Source: Bacillota bacterium (GTDB taxonomy: Bacteria; Bacillota; Clostridia; Clostridiales; Clostridiaceae). Taken from it: 41,360 nucleotides of DNA. Location of the stretch: assembly GCA_030706015.1 (NCBI GenBank), contig JAUZPI010000040.1, positions 1-41,360 on the forward strand. Direction: 5' to 3'. Made by a program: the position numbers and the translations under genes. Positions 14,237 to 23,294 of the stretch are shown in pieces (position 1 is the stretch's first letter; every line of letters starts with the position of its first letter). The notes beneath the pieces are model-generated. The model was not told where the DNA came from, ran no database searches, and saw only the letters and a list, made by a program, of their open reading frames with translations.

Positions 14237-16474
14237 ATGGAACAAGAATATATAGAGATAATAGGCGCCCGAGCTAATAACTTAAAGAATATTAGTTTGA
14301 AAATTCCTAAAAAGAAAATAACAATTTTTACTGGAGTATCAGGGTCAGGAAAATCATCCATTGTCTTTGATACCATTGCCCAGGAGGCTGGCAGGCAATT
14401 GAATGAGACCTTTAGTAAGTTTGTTCAAATTTATTTACCTAAGTATGGTCATCCTGAGGTTGATGCAATTGAAAACCTATCGCTGGCTATTATTGTTGAT
14501 CAAAAAAGAATAGGTGGCAATTCACGTTCAACGCTGGGAACAATAACGGATATTAATCCATTACTCAGGCTGCTGTTTTCCCGAATGGGACAGCCGCATA
14601 TAGGCCCTTCCCAATATTTTTCCTTTAATGACCCAAATGGAATGTGCAAGACCTGTGAGGGTATAGGCAGGATAGTAACACTTGATCTTGATAAAGCTTT
14701 AGATAAAGAAAAGTCGCTAAACGAAGGTGCGATTTTGCTGCCGGGTTATAAGCCTGGTAATTGGCAGTGGAAAATGTATGCCTCCTCAGGATTTTTTGAT
14801 TGTGACAAAAAAATTAAGGATTATTCGAAAGAAGAATACGATAAACTTGTATATTGTAAACCAGTAAAAATAAATTCGGCTCTGGTTGAAGGAATCAACA
14901 GCACCTATGCAGGACTTGTTGAGAAATTCATAAGTCAGAACATCAAAACCGAGTTTGAAAAATCGGAGGCGTCGCAGAAGAAGATTGCTCCCTTCACCAC
15001 TGAAAAGCAGTGTCATGACTGCGGAGGCAGGCGTTATAATGAAAGAAGTTTATCGTCGAAAATCAAGGGGTATTCCATTGCTGATTTTACGGCTATGCAG
15101 GTGGATGAGCTTCTTAAATTAATCCAACAAATTGAGGATCAAAACGTTAGGCCAATTATCAAGAATCTATCTGAGAGATTACAGGATTTAATTCAAATAG
15201 GACTTGATTATGTCAGCCTTGACAGAGAAACCTCCACATTATCTGGCGGAGAATCTCAACGTGTTAAAATGGTGAAACACCTTACAAGCAGCTTGACGGA
15301 TGCTTTGTATATTTTTGATGAGCCAAGTATCGGCCTACATCCAAGAGATGTGCATAGGCTTAACGAACTGCTGGTTAAATTGCGTGATAAAGGTAATACC
15401 GTGATTGTGGTTGAGCATGACCCTGATGTGATAAAGGTTGCAGATCATATTGTGGATGTTGGGCCAAAGGCCGGTACAAATGGCGGTAGAATCATGTTTG
15501 AGGGCAGCTATAGAGACCTTTTGAAAGCAAACACACTTACAGGAGAATTTATGGTCAGGAGCCTGCCAATTAAGAGTAAGCCAAGGACAAGTGATGATTT
15601 CTTTGAAACGAAGAAAAGTAGTTTACATAACTTGAAAAATGTGAGTTTAAGAATACCTAAAGGAATATTTACTGTTGTTACAGGAGTTGCTGGTTCCGGT
15701 AAGTCTACCCTTGTAAATGGTGTCTTTGCGCAGGAGTATAGTGATGCCATTATTATCGATCAATCCCCAGTCAGCGTAAATTTACGTTCCAATCCAGCCA
15801 CCTTTACTGGAATAATGGATAAAATACGTAAATTATTTGCTGATGAGAACAAAGTAAGCGCTGGATTGTTTAGTTATAATTCAGAAGGTGCATGTGAGGC
15901 TTGTAAAGGGAGAGGCTATATTGAGACAGATCTTTCCTTTATGGATTCAGTTGAAACCATCTGTGAGGAATGCGGCGGTAAACGGTTTAAACATGAGGTT
16001 TTGGAGTATAAATATAATGGTAGGACCATAGTTGACGTGCTTGAAATGACCATTGCGGAAGCTGTTGACTTTTTTACCCAAAAAGAAATCAAAAGCAAGC
16101 TGAAGCACATAGTGGATGTGGGTTTAGATTATATGACGCTGGGACAGCCGTTAGACACCCTGTCTGGTGGAGAGTGTCAGCGCTTAAAGCTCGCGAAGGA
16201 ATTAAGTAAAAAGGGCAATATCTATATAATGGATGAGCCTACAACTGGTTTGCATATGTCTGATATAAGCAGCATTTTGACCATTATTGACCGTCTTGTT
16301 GACAAAGGCAACACAGTTGTTGTCATAGAACATAACCTGGATGTAATTCGTAATGCCGATTGGATTATCGACGTAGGTGTTGAGGGAGGCAGCAGAGGCG
16401 GACAGATTCTATTTGAAGGTACACCTGGTAACCTCAGGAACTGTAAGGAGTCTATTACAGCGAAATATTTGTAA
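14237..16474 (+). CDS. UvrA-like ABC ATPase (short, class-II type)
   Basis: The product is 745 residues, against about 940 for housekeeping UvrA. Two ABC modules are complete. Module 1 has Walker A GVSGSGKSS (33-41), CKTC and CHDCGG zinc cysteines, signature LSGGESQR and Walker B IFDEPSIGLH. Module 2 has Walker A GVAGSGKST, CEAC and CEECGG zinc cysteines, signature LSGGECQR and MDEPTTGLH. The missing 200 residues fall in the region that carries the UvrB-binding and part of the insertion domain, as in UvrA2/DrrC-type paralogues linked to resistance to DNA-damaging drugs. It probably binds DNA lesions or intercalated drug. GTAAGGAG precedes the ATG. The MerR-type promoter upstream supports a drug-inducible role. 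Confidence 0.88.
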   Translation: MEQEYIEIIGARANNLKNISLKIPKKKITIFTGVSGSGKSSIVFDTIAQEAGRQLNETFSKFVQIYLPKYGHPEVDAIENLSLAIIVDQKRIGGNSRSTLGTITDINPLLRLLFSRMGQPHIGPSQYFSFNDPNGMCKTCEGIGRIVTLDLDKALDKEKSLNEGAILLPGYKPGNWQWKMYASSGFFDCDKKIKDYSKEEYDKLVYCKPVKINSALVEGINSTYAGLVEKFISQNIKTEFEKSEASQKKIAPFTTEKQCHDCGGRRYNERSLSSKIKGYSIADFTAMQVDELLKLIQQIEDQNVRPIIKNLSERLQDLIQIGLDYVSLDRETSTLSGGESQRVKMVKHLTSSLTDALYIFDEPSIGLHPRDVHRLNELLVKLRDKGNTVIVVEHDPDVIKVADHIVDVGPKAGTNGGRIMFEGSYRDLLKANTLTGEFMVRSLPIKSKPRTSDDFFETKKSSLHNLKNVSLRIPKGIFTVVTGVAGSGKSTLVNGVFAQEYSDAIIIDQSPVSVNLRSNPATFTGIMDKIRKLFADENKVSAGLFSYNSEGACEACKGRGYIETDLSFMDSVETICEECGGKRFKHEVLEYKYNGRTIVDVLEMTIAEAVDFFTQKEIKSKLKHIVDVGLDYMTLGQPLDTLSGGECQRLKLAKELSKKGNIYIMDEPTTGLHMSDISSILTIIDRLVDKGNTVVVIEHNLDVIRNADWIIDVGVEGGSRGGQILFEGTPGNLRNCKESITAKYL

Positions 16475-16502
16475 ACCAGCGACGGTTTAGAGATTTTATT
16501 AT

Positions 16503-16532
16503 GTTCCCTCAGATTTATATAGTTGAGGGAAC
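16503..16532 (+). promoter_or_regulatory. Hairpin that hides the next gene's ribosome binding site
   Basis: GTTCCCTCA (16503-16511) pairs perfectly with TGAGGGAAC (16524-16532). The right arm contains GAGGG, the ribosome binding site for ATG 16535. It could also end the uvrA-like transcript, but no U-tract follows. Confidence 0.55.
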
Positions 16533-16534
16533 TT

Positions 16535-16777
16535 ATGGTTACCTGGCGAAAATTGAACTATATTATAAGCTCCGTTCTATATAAACAAGAGAGCGTATCC
16601 TATCTTTTTAATGACCAAGGTGATGCAAATGAGAAGTTTTTATATATAAGTTTAAAGGATGGCAACCAGGTACAACTAAGACTTTTTAAAGAAGGATATG
16701 TGTCTTACACTAGTTCGCATGTTTTTTTCAAAATGCAGGATGAAGTCTTCCATAGGCTTTGGAATGAATTAGAATAG
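16535..16777 (+). CDS. Small protein of unknown function, 80 residues
   Basis: The ATG at 16535 follows GAGGG by five bases; an in-frame TTG at 16523 would place its start inside the hairpin arm and has no ribosome binding site of its own. The product is soluble and probably mostly beta-strand: FLYISLKDGNQVQLRLFKEGYVSY then HVFFKMQDEVFHRLWNEL. The pattern of strand-turn-strand ending in an aromatic helix recalls small domains found in several uncharacterised clostridial proteins, but I do not recognise it. It lies 60 bases after the uvrA-like gene and could be cotranscribed with it through the hairpin at 16503-16532. Confidence 0.55.
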   Translation: MVTWRKLNYIISSVLYKQESVSYLFNDQGDANEKFLYISLKDGNQVQLRLFKEGYVSYTSSHVFFKMQDEVFHRLWNELE

Positions 16778-16784
16778 CAATTCA

Positions 16785-17030
16785 TCAAGCATTCCTATAA
16801 GTAGAAATTTCAAAGAGGTGTGTAAGCTGGATATACTTGCAGGAACCTCTGTTTGATTTTATATAATTTCCTATATCAATAACTAATGAAGATATTAACT
16901 TTTGATGTATTCTACTAGGAGCTGGCGACATTGCATAAATATGTCCGGATATTATCTCTATTCTTTCATTTTCAGAATAGCTCATATAGTCAGCATAGGT
17001 ATACAGTTTGCTTTTGGATATATCATCCAT
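16785..17030 (-). pseudogene. Uma2-family (DUF820) nuclease-like fragment
   Basis: The first 65 or so codons match the N-terminus of Uma2 proteins: YTYADYMSYSENERIEII, GHIYAMSPAPSRIHQ, then SLVIDIGNYIK. Uma2 proteins are usually about 185 residues with a PD-(D/E)XK-like nuclease core. Here the frame changes to unrelated residues after SNRGSCKY and stops at 81 codons, so the catalytic half is lost. AAGGAGATAA precedes the ATG on the minus strand, so the 5' end is intact. It is a 3'-truncated relic. Confidence 0.75.
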
Positions 17031-17216
17031 TACAATTATCTCCTTTTTTTAAGTATAACTATTCTATATTTTTAGATTTTTTATTATATTGAAATTATAA
17101 CCTCAAAAATAATTATAAATCAACACTAACATAATGTGCAAAATAATCATCAGGGCTAATACACTATTCATAAGATTATATAAATTTCGTATGAAAGCCT
17201 ATTTGTGGAGGTATAT

Positions 17217-17470
17217 ATGCTTTATATAATTACAGGAGACATTAATTCAGGTAAGACAACAAAGCTATTGGATATTTATAATAGATTAAAAAGGGGAGAT
17301 GGATTCTTTAATAGAAAAAAATATATAGATGGTCATTATATGGAGCAGGGTTTCATCATTTATTTAAATGCTGTATGGAATCAAAGAAGGAATTATATGT
17401 GGTGATTAGAAAGGGATGTCTTAAGGAGGTCCTGGATAAATATAATATTGAAGACTATGTTATTATTTGA
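17217..17470 (+). pseudogene. P-loop NTPase gene with internal deletion
   Basis: GGAGG precedes ATG 17217. The first 40 codons encode LYIITGDINSGKTTKLLDIY, a Walker A of the small THEP1-like nucleotidases of clostridia, followed by a Gly-Asp-Gly-Phe segment typical of those proteins. The frame then runs into unrelated codons and stops at 17405. In another frame, codons up to TGA 17468-17470 encode LKEVLDKYNIEDYVII, which looks like the C-terminal end of the same family. The catalytic middle of about 100 codons is missing. Confidence 0.65.
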
Positions 17471-17483
17471 GAATTTATTAGGG

Positions 17484-17520
17484 AGGATTGTGGCCTAAAC
17501 CTCAATCCTTTTTCTTTTTT
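17484..17520 (+). terminator. Intrinsic terminator overlapping a convergent gene end
   Basis: AGGATTG (17484-17490) pairs with CAATCCT (17503-17509), extended by GG/CC across a T-T mismatch, and is followed by TTTTCTTTTTT. It ends the P-loop relic's transcript. Its right arm and tail encode the last codons of the convergent 540-residue protein, explaining that protein's KKKKD end. Confidence 0.8.
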
Positions 17521-19124
17521 GTAAAGAGAATTGCACGATCCCAGATGATATCAAAAATATATGGACCAACCATAGCTATTTTATCTAAATAAACTCTAAA
17601 GACTATTCGAACCTCCTTATTATTATCAACTCCATATGCTTTTCCCAGGGGATTCCCAGTGCTGTAAGGAATGACAACAACATTGTTTTCATCAGCCTTC
17701 CTTGCCATTTTATAAACATAATAGTAACCTGCATTTCCATACCCTTCAGGGAAATATTCTAAGGCAGTATCCGGAAATTGAACTGTACTGAAGGCTCCTG
17801 CAACCCCATTAAAAAGCTCCACCCCGTAAAAACTAGCGTTTGAGTATATTGCTTTTCCAGTTCTTTCGTGATTAATGCCATATACTATCAGAAAATCATC
17901 ATCGCTTGTCAGCTTAAAATCCTCTGTTTTAAAATACACTGCATCTCTATCATCCCCATAAACATTAAAATCCCGCAATATAGCATTGTAATTATCAGGG
18001 ATACCGATACCCAATTCCAAATCTATAGGATCGTACTCTGTACCTCCATATTTTTTAATAATCTCATTTCGCAGATGATCAAAATCACGTCTGGAGTTAG
18101 GCACAACCTGATACTCAGTAATGCCTGTTTCCCTGATTTTAAGGGTTGGCACCGGCCAAGGGTTTATATAAGTTAGGGGAATTTTAGGTGTGATGCGAAA
18201 TACCTTGATAAATTTATCAATATTATTAATATACTGGCTGCCAATATTTTGGTCAGCCCATAATGCAAATCTCATCATGAATATGAAGGTGTCCCTTCCT
18301 TTCTCTAGTCCCATGTTCACTAGTTCTATAGGGATATTGTCATCATTCATAATGTCTGGGCTATATCCAGATGTACTTAGAGCATCACGGATTTGTTTGT
18401 TTATGTTTCTGTCAGCAGTGCTGATAATTACTGTGGAACTGTTATAAGGGTTTCCGGGAGCTCCACCAGGAGTATTATCAGTCCAAAGATTATAATTATT
18501 TAATTGGTCACCAAGGCTGGCAAAGAGCATGTGATATAGGCCAGTATAATCATCACCGGCGGTAGTATCTTGGCTGTAGTCTTTTTCTGGTTTATTTTGA
18601 GCAAACCCTATATAACTTCGGAAGCAATAATACAAGGCAGGAGGAGGTGTCTTTCCGATTAATACAACTGCCTCGTCAGGACGCAGCTTAGAGTTAACTC
18701 CAGGGGCTATATAATTTATATTAGCTGGATAATTATTGGGGCTGTTTGGATTATATCCTATTGGAGGCTCCTGTCCTTCTGATGGATCCTGGTTTGGGGC
18801 AGGGGGAAGTAAGCAGGTCGCATAGGGAGCACCAACGTTGTTGCCTAAACAAGAATCAACTTTACCTTCACTGCACAGCTTTATTATGTCTATATAGCTT
18901 AATTTTCCTTCCTGAACAATAAAACCTCTATTATTCAATGTTGAAACAAAATCCATTATGTTTCTATCCTCAACATTTGCATAATTAGTGAATTGTCTCG
19001 AGAAATCTGAGTTATGGATTGGAGCATTTATGCAGTAAGGGCAGGAGTACATTTTACAGCCATCACACATAGGATATAAGCTATTCATAGGAGTGTTAAT
19101 GCAGTAAGAATATTCGTTGTACAT
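17502..19124 (-). CDS. Unrecognised 540-residue protein with N-terminal Cys cluster
   Basis: ATG at 19124 is chosen because GAAAGGAAAG precedes it; an in-frame GTG 18 bases upstream would overlap that site. I do not recognise the family. Cysteines at 8, 20, 23, 28 and 31 (MCDGCKMYSCPYC) suggest a metal site or disulphides. Residues about 105-145 are a Pro/Asn-rich linker (LLPPAPNQDPSEGQEPP). The remainder is a large soluble region with PPPALYYCFRSYIGF at about 160, FASLGDQLNNYNLW, VIISTADRNINKQIRDAL and FMMRFALWAD, ending in Tyr-rich strands and a basic tail. There is no signal peptide or membrane helix. The alternation and aromatic content suggest a folded enzyme or spore/envelope-type protein, but neither can be supported. 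It is a single-gene unit. Confidence 0.7.
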   Translation of the reverse strand: MYNEYSYCINTPMNSLYPMCDGCKMYSCPYCINAPIHNSDFSRQFTNYANVEDRNIMDFVSTLNNRGFIVQEGKLSYIDIIKLCSEGKVDSCLGNNVGAPYATCLLPPAPNQDPSEGQEPPIGYNPNSPNNYPANINYIAPGVNSKLRPDEAVVLIGKTPPPALYYCFRSYIGFAQNKPEKDYSQDTTAGDDYTGLYHMLFASLGDQLNNYNLWTDNTPGGAPGNPYNSSTVIISTADRNINKQIRDALSTSGYSPDIMNDDNIPIELVNMGLEKGRDTFIFMMRFALWADQNIGSQYINNIDKFIKVFRITPKIPLTYINPWPVPTLKIRETGITEYQVVPNSRRDFDHLRNEIIKKYGGTEYDPIDLELGIGIPDNYNAILRDFNVYGDDRDAVYFKTEDFKLTSDDDFLIVYGINHERTGKAIYSNASFYGVELFNGVAGAFSTVQFPDTALEYFPEGYGNAGYYYVYKMARKADENNVVVIPYSTGNPLGKAYGVDNNKEVRIVFRVYLDKIAMVGPYIFDIIWDRAILFTKKKKD

Positions 19125-19188
19125 ATTGTTCTTTCCTTTCACAGGCTTTACAACATAATATGTGAAAGGATTAAAGAATGTGCTTTAA

Positions 19189-19452
19189 CTTACATTACAG
19201 AGATGCTATATCCTTAAGCGATACACCTACAGCAAAAATGGTTCCTTTATGGGATGGGCTATTGACTCTAAAAATTATGGAAGATTCTTAAAGCAAAAAA
19301 CTGAAGTGCCTAATCTATATTTATGCGGTCAGTGGGTATTCCCGGGTTTCGGTGTGGCAGGTGTAATGGCCAGTGGATATTATCTTGCAAAAGATCTACT
19401 GAAATCGAAGGGTATTGATTTAGAAAGAGATTTTAAAAATCATTTTATGTAA
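19189..19452 (+). pseudogene. C-terminal fragment of a CrtN/phytoene-desaturase-like oxidoreductase
   Basis: Eighty-eight codons remain open from 19189 to TAA 19450-19452. They encode the C-terminal FAD-binding end of the carotenoid desaturase and isomerase-like family: GWAIDS, then NLYLCGQWVFPGFGVAGVMASGYYLAKDLL, where the GQWxxPGxGVxGVxxSG pattern is diagnostic. The N-terminal Rossmann domain and about 400 residues are absent, and no start with a ribosome binding site is present. It is a 5'-truncated relic. Confidence 0.82.
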
Positions 19453-19563
19453 GCTTAAATAAAAGAAATATTTGAATTACTGATAAAAATGATAATTAAC
19501 TCTGTACGCTTTATTTGGTACAACCTTGTAAAGAATGTGGAGGAGTTTTTATTGAGAAAAAAG

Positions 19564-19599
19564 CAACCAGAAATAGCACTATATTTCTGGTTGTTTTTT
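19564..19599. terminator. Bidirectional terminator before the ferredoxin gene end
   Basis: A 12-bp stem (CAACCAGAAATA and its complement) is flanked by AAAAAAG on the left and TTTTTTC on the right, so it works on either strand. It ends the minus-strand ferredoxin gene and any transcript through the relic upstream. Confidence 0.88.
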
Positions 19600-19608
19600 C
19601 AAGATAAA

Positions 19609-19782
19609 TTATTCGGCTGAAATTGCACCAAAACCACAAGAATTTAGACAAGTTCCACAAGCTACACAAACATTAGCATCAATTGCATAGCTTCCATCTT
19701 GCATGCTTATACAAGATGTAGGGCAATCACTTTTGCAAGCACCACATGCTTGGCATTCATCAGCATTAATAACATAAGCCAT
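19609..19782 (-). CDS. 2[4Fe-4S] ferredoxin
   Basis: The product is 57 residues, the normal size of clostridial ferredoxins, which carry electrons in the cytoplasm for hydrogenase, pyruvate oxidoreductase and similar enzymes. Two cluster motifs are present: CQACGACKSDCP near residue 10 and CVACGTCLNSC near 39. The second lacks the usual Pro after its last Cys (Gly here), a common variation. ATG 19782 is chosen because AAGGAGG lies eight bases upstream; an in-frame GTG three codons earlier is too close to that site. It is a single-gene unit with its own terminator. Confidence 0.93.
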   Translation of the reverse strand: MAYVINADECQACGACKSDCPTSCISMQDGSYAIDANVCVACGTCLNSCGFGAISAE

Positions 19783-20206
19783 AGTTAACACCTCCTTAAC
19801 AATTATTTTTTTAAATTAGGATAATATATCATAATGTTAGAAAATAATGAATTCGCAATATGTAGGGGTTTTAGTTGCGTATTCTACAAAAAAACTGTTG
19901 AAAAATTATTATATACCGTTTTTTTTAAAAATACAACAATTATTCGAGGCAAGTACCAAAGATTAAATTTATTTATATCATCTAGACTTTCTTAATTTTC
20001 ATTCTTATTTTTTGAAAATAAAAAAATGCCAGCAGGATGCTGAACCATAATGAGTATTTCTGAAATCTTCAATACTTGCAATAAATACAAAAATATGCAA
20101 AGTTGTTGTAAAAAACATGGTAATTGGATATAATATCCTAAACGTAATGCAATCATGTACGAAAAGTTTTTTATGGTTTAAAAAGGACTGGGATGGGGGA
20201 ATTCAA
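19783..20206. other. Intergenic stretch between divergent genes
   Basis: This A/T-rich gap must hold the ferredoxin promoter (minus strand) and the glycosyltransferase promoter (plus strand). No open frame with a ribosome binding site and no strong hairpin was seen. Several TATAAT-like words occur, but none has a convincing -35 partner. Confidence 0.4.
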
Positions 20207-21456
20207 ATGAGAAAAATAGTAATTGTTTATGATAGGATGGGCATGGGACACCTTCGGATGGCAAAAATTATTGAAAATATTTTAAAAGAAGATAACAATG
20301 TTGAAATAATACTTACAGCAGCAACTGACTTTATTGATACAGCGGATTGTAGATTTGCAGTTAAGTTTTGGAATTATGGAATTAAAAAGAATTGGATTAC
20401 AATCTTGGATTTACTAATTAATTTCGGCTTAAGAAAATTTCTTATGCCAGTTATGGATGTTAAGTATACAAAGAAAGTGTACACTCATCTTGATGCGCTT
20501 CAACCAGATATAATAATATCAACCTTTAACGTAATAAATAAGGCATTAGGTACATATGCAGAAGAAAAAGGCATACCATTTCATATTTTTGTTTTAGATA
20601 TTGCAATATTTTTGGACCTTGCAAATCCCTATGCAAAGCATATCTGTTACTTCGATGAAACCGCAGAGGCAATTCGTAATTATGATTTCAACACCACATA
20701 TTATACCAATAAGATAAATGAAAAAGTGACACCCTTAGAAAAAATAAAATATGTAATAAAGTATTATAAAGATTATGTATTTAATAGTGCAAAAATCCAA
20801 TTTACATAAACCCTAATAGATCATTAGAAAGCAGAAACCAAGCACAAATCAGTACAATAGGTGTGCTGGCAGAAGAGAAACACTTTGCAAAAAAGTCTGT
20901 TTATGAAATTAAACAAAATTATAATATACCACTTCAAGGTCACTGTGTACTGCTTGCCAGCGGCAGTATAGGAGGAAAACTTCTTGTTCAAATAGTTAAA
21001 ACCATCATAAAAGAATGTCAGCTCCCATTAAATTTGATAGTAGCCTGTGGTAAAGATCAGCGAAGTTTAAAAGAAGTAAGCTCCTTGGAAAATAAGAATA
21101 CTAATATTCATTTGATTCCAATAGGATATACCGAAAAATTCGAAGAGATTCTTGAGGTTTCAGATTGTATAATAGGCCGTCCATCCGCAGGAGTATTTAT
21201 TGAGAGTCTTATTCATGAAGTACCTATGTTGACCTTTGAAAAAACACCAGCTAATGATAAAGGCACCTTAAGTATTATAAGAAAGTATAAGATAGGAAAA
21301 GTGTGTGAAGGTAGAACACAAATAGTTCAAGCTGTTAACAGTGTTCTAAAGGATAAAGAGTACTATAAGAATAATATTAGTCTATTATTGAATAAATATG
21401 GAGCAAGCTTTCAAGAAAAAAAGAAGTTTCTTCAGCAGCTTATATTAGGTGTATAA
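20207..21456 (+). pseudogene. MGDG-synthase-like glycosyltransferase, frameshifted
   Basis: Two consecutive open frames form one gene. The first (ATG 20207, behind GATGGGGGA, to TAA 20809) starts MRKIVIVYDRMGMGHLRMAKI, the N-terminal domain of the MGDG-synthase/GT28 family, which adds sugars to diacylglycerol at the membrane. The second (in another frame, open from about 20787 to 21456) carries the nucleotide-sugar domain: LLASGSIGGKL, then IIGRPSAGVFIESLIHEVPML. Joining them needs the equivalent of one missing base within about 20787-20809, where an AAAAA run lies. No canonical slippery heptamer is present, so a mutation or sequencing error is likelier than programmed frameshifting. The gene would glycosylate a surface lipid if intact. 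A deleted copy lies at 6973. Confidence 0.8.
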
Positions 21457-21481
21457 TAATTTTATAGGGGGATGATAACAA

Positions 21482-22030
21482 ATGTTAAAGGTCACACCGG
21501 CTGATTTACCAGAAGTCCTAATTTTAGAGTATGAAAAACATTTGGAGGTCAGAGGTTATTCATATTCAAGTTTTTCAAAACGAGAGTTAAAGGAAGTTGG
21601 AATAGAAACTGATTTTGTTGAGGAAAATGTGTACTGTCCTAAAAAAGCAGGAACATTATATGGAATACATTTTCAAAACGATCCAATGGCACAGACAAAA
21701 TTATTGTATTGCATCAAAGGAAGAGGACTTGATTTTGCAGTTGATTTAAGGAGAGCTTCAAAGACCTACAAGCAGTGGGTATGTGTGGAACTATCCTCTG
21801 ATAATCGAAAGCAAATATATATTCCCAAAGGATTTGGTCATGCCTTTTTATCCTTAGAGGATAATACAAAGGTTGTAATGAGGATTGATAATTATTTCCA
21901 TCAGGAATATAGAAGGGGAATAGCTTGGAATGATCCAGATTTAAATATCCCTTTTCCTATAGATAAGCCTATATTGGCACAGCACGATATAGAGGCACCA
22001 TTTCTGAAGGATAGTGATTGTAATTTGTAA
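21482..22030 (+). CDS. RmlC-like dTDP-4-dehydrorhamnose 3,5-epimerase family protein
   Basis: The product is 182 residues and has a cupin fold. In RmlC this enzyme epimerises dTDP-4-keto-6-deoxyglucose on the way to dTDP-rhamnose. The catalytic His63 lies in LYGIHFQND (LRGLHYQ in typical RmlC). The second hallmark, IPKGFGHAFLSL (114-125), and the closing IAWNDPDLNIPFP (147-159) are present. Substitutions in the first motif and the absence of rmlA, rmlB or rmlD nearby leave the exact substrate open; it could act on another nucleotide sugar. GGGGGATGA precedes the ATG. It follows the broken glycosyltransferase by 25 bases and is probably in the same operon. Confidence 0.8.
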   Translation: MLKVTPADLPEVLILEYEKHLEVRGYSYSSFSKRELKEVGIETDFVEENVYCPKKAGTLYGIHFQNDPMAQTKLLYCIKGRGLDFAVDLRRASKTYKQWVCVELSSDNRKQIYIPKGFGHAFLSLEDNTKVVMRIDNYFHQEYRRGIAWNDPDLNIPFPIDKPILAQHDIEAPFLKDSDCNL

Positions 22031-22131
22031 TTGATATGCAATGTATTGACACAGAAATTAAAGTAACCTCATACCTATAAAGAAATACTAAATGATTTTT
22101 GGTGTTAACTTTCTAATGAATGCAGGTTTAT

Positions 22132-23206
22132 ATGAAATATAAGGCAGAAATTTTTGATTATTTACAAAACTTGTATGAGATTTACATGCTCTAGAACAAA
22201 TGAAGAAACGGGACCACAAATCAAAGTTTGTCTCTGGAAGTCTCACAGGGATTCTCTTTCAATCATAGTAAATCACATGGTTACTGATGGCCAGGGAATT
22301 AAACAGTGTGCCTATCTTCTTGCTGATATTTATTCAAAAATTATAAGGAACAAAGAATATGTGCCGGATTATATCATCGATGGAGATAGAGGTTTTAAAA
22401 AGATTATTTCGGGAATTCCTTTTATGGATAAAGTAAAGATACTACTTTTTAATAAAAAAGAAAATAACCAAAGTAATAATCATAAGTTTCCATTATGTAG
22501 TGAAGAAGAAAAGTCGCCGCTTATACTCACACATGAAATATCCTCTGAAATGTATGATGCAATACGTAATTTCTGCAAAAATAATAAGGTAACTGTTAAT
22601 GATGTTATACTTACTGCATATTTCCGTGTAGTTTCAAACATGCTTCAGTTGAGAGGACAAACCCTTAGCGTTCCTATTATGATAGATATGAGAAGATATT
22701 TAGAGGATAAAAGTTTTTATACACTTACAAATTTTACTTCTACAGCGGCAATAAGTATAGCAGTGAATCCTGGCGAGGATTTTTGTAAGACATTGGGCAA
22801 GGTTAAACTTGATATAAATAGCAAGAAAAACAATCATCTAGGGATGAACGGCTTTTTAAAACTTGATATGTTATTTGGAATTTTGAAAGACAATTTAAGC
22901 TATAAAATTCTGAAAAAATCATTAAAAAACCCGAAAATAAGTATGACCAATATTGGAGTGCTGGATTCAAATAAATTAGTATTTGAAGGCTGCAATATTG
23001 AAAATGCTTTTGTTACAGGGTCAATTAAGCGCTACCCATGCTTTCAGCTGTCCGTAAGCAGCTTTAAGAATAAAATGACCTTTTGCGTTAATCTGTATGG
23101 AAGTCAGCAGGATTATGATATAATTTCAAGTTTTTTTAATAATATGGACAATGAGCTGAAAGAAATACCGTCTATAAGCGTAATCAAAAATAATTCAGCT
23201 ATTTAA
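22132..23206 (+). pseudogene. Condensation-domain/alcohol-acetyltransferase-like gene, N-terminus damaged
   Basis: The long open frame (about 345 codons, from about 22170) belongs to the chloramphenicol-acetyltransferase-like acyltransferase superfamily. IIVNHMVTDGQGIKQ matches the HHxxxDG active-site motif, with Asn replacing the first His. The second-half segment VPIMIDMRRYL and MTNIGVLD also fit. A proper start (ATG 22132, MKYKAEIFDYLQNLYE) lies in another frame just upstream and stops within 21 codons. I infer a deletion of some 60 codons that joined the gene's own start to its body out of frame. The intact family transfers acyl groups to alcohols, sugars or lipids, which suits a glycolipid cluster. 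A TTG at 22154 could still start the long frame, but with no ribosome binding site. Confidence 0.65.
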
Positions 23207-23242
23207 AGTAATAGATGTAGAAATATTAAAAGATAAAATCAT

Positions 23243-23284
23243 AGAGATAACTACAGTTCTTAAAGAATAGTGGTTATCTCTTTT
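23243..23284 (+). terminator. Terminator of the acyltransferase gene
   Basis: AGAGATAAC (23243-23251) pairs with GTTATCTCT (23273-23281), extended by three inner pairs, followed by TTTTG. It lies between two convergent genes. Confidence 0.65.
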
Positions 23285-23294
23285 GTATGGTAAA

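Noticed and set aside
19500..19614. Short frame with CKECGGVF resembling a zinc knuckle
   Set aside because: It has no start and runs into the bidirectional terminator, so coding is unlikely.
20787..20809. Programmed -1 frameshift in the glycosyltransferase gene
   Set aside because: The A-run does not form an X-XXY-YYZ slippery heptamer in the right frame and no stimulatory hairpin follows; a mutation or sequencing error is simpler.
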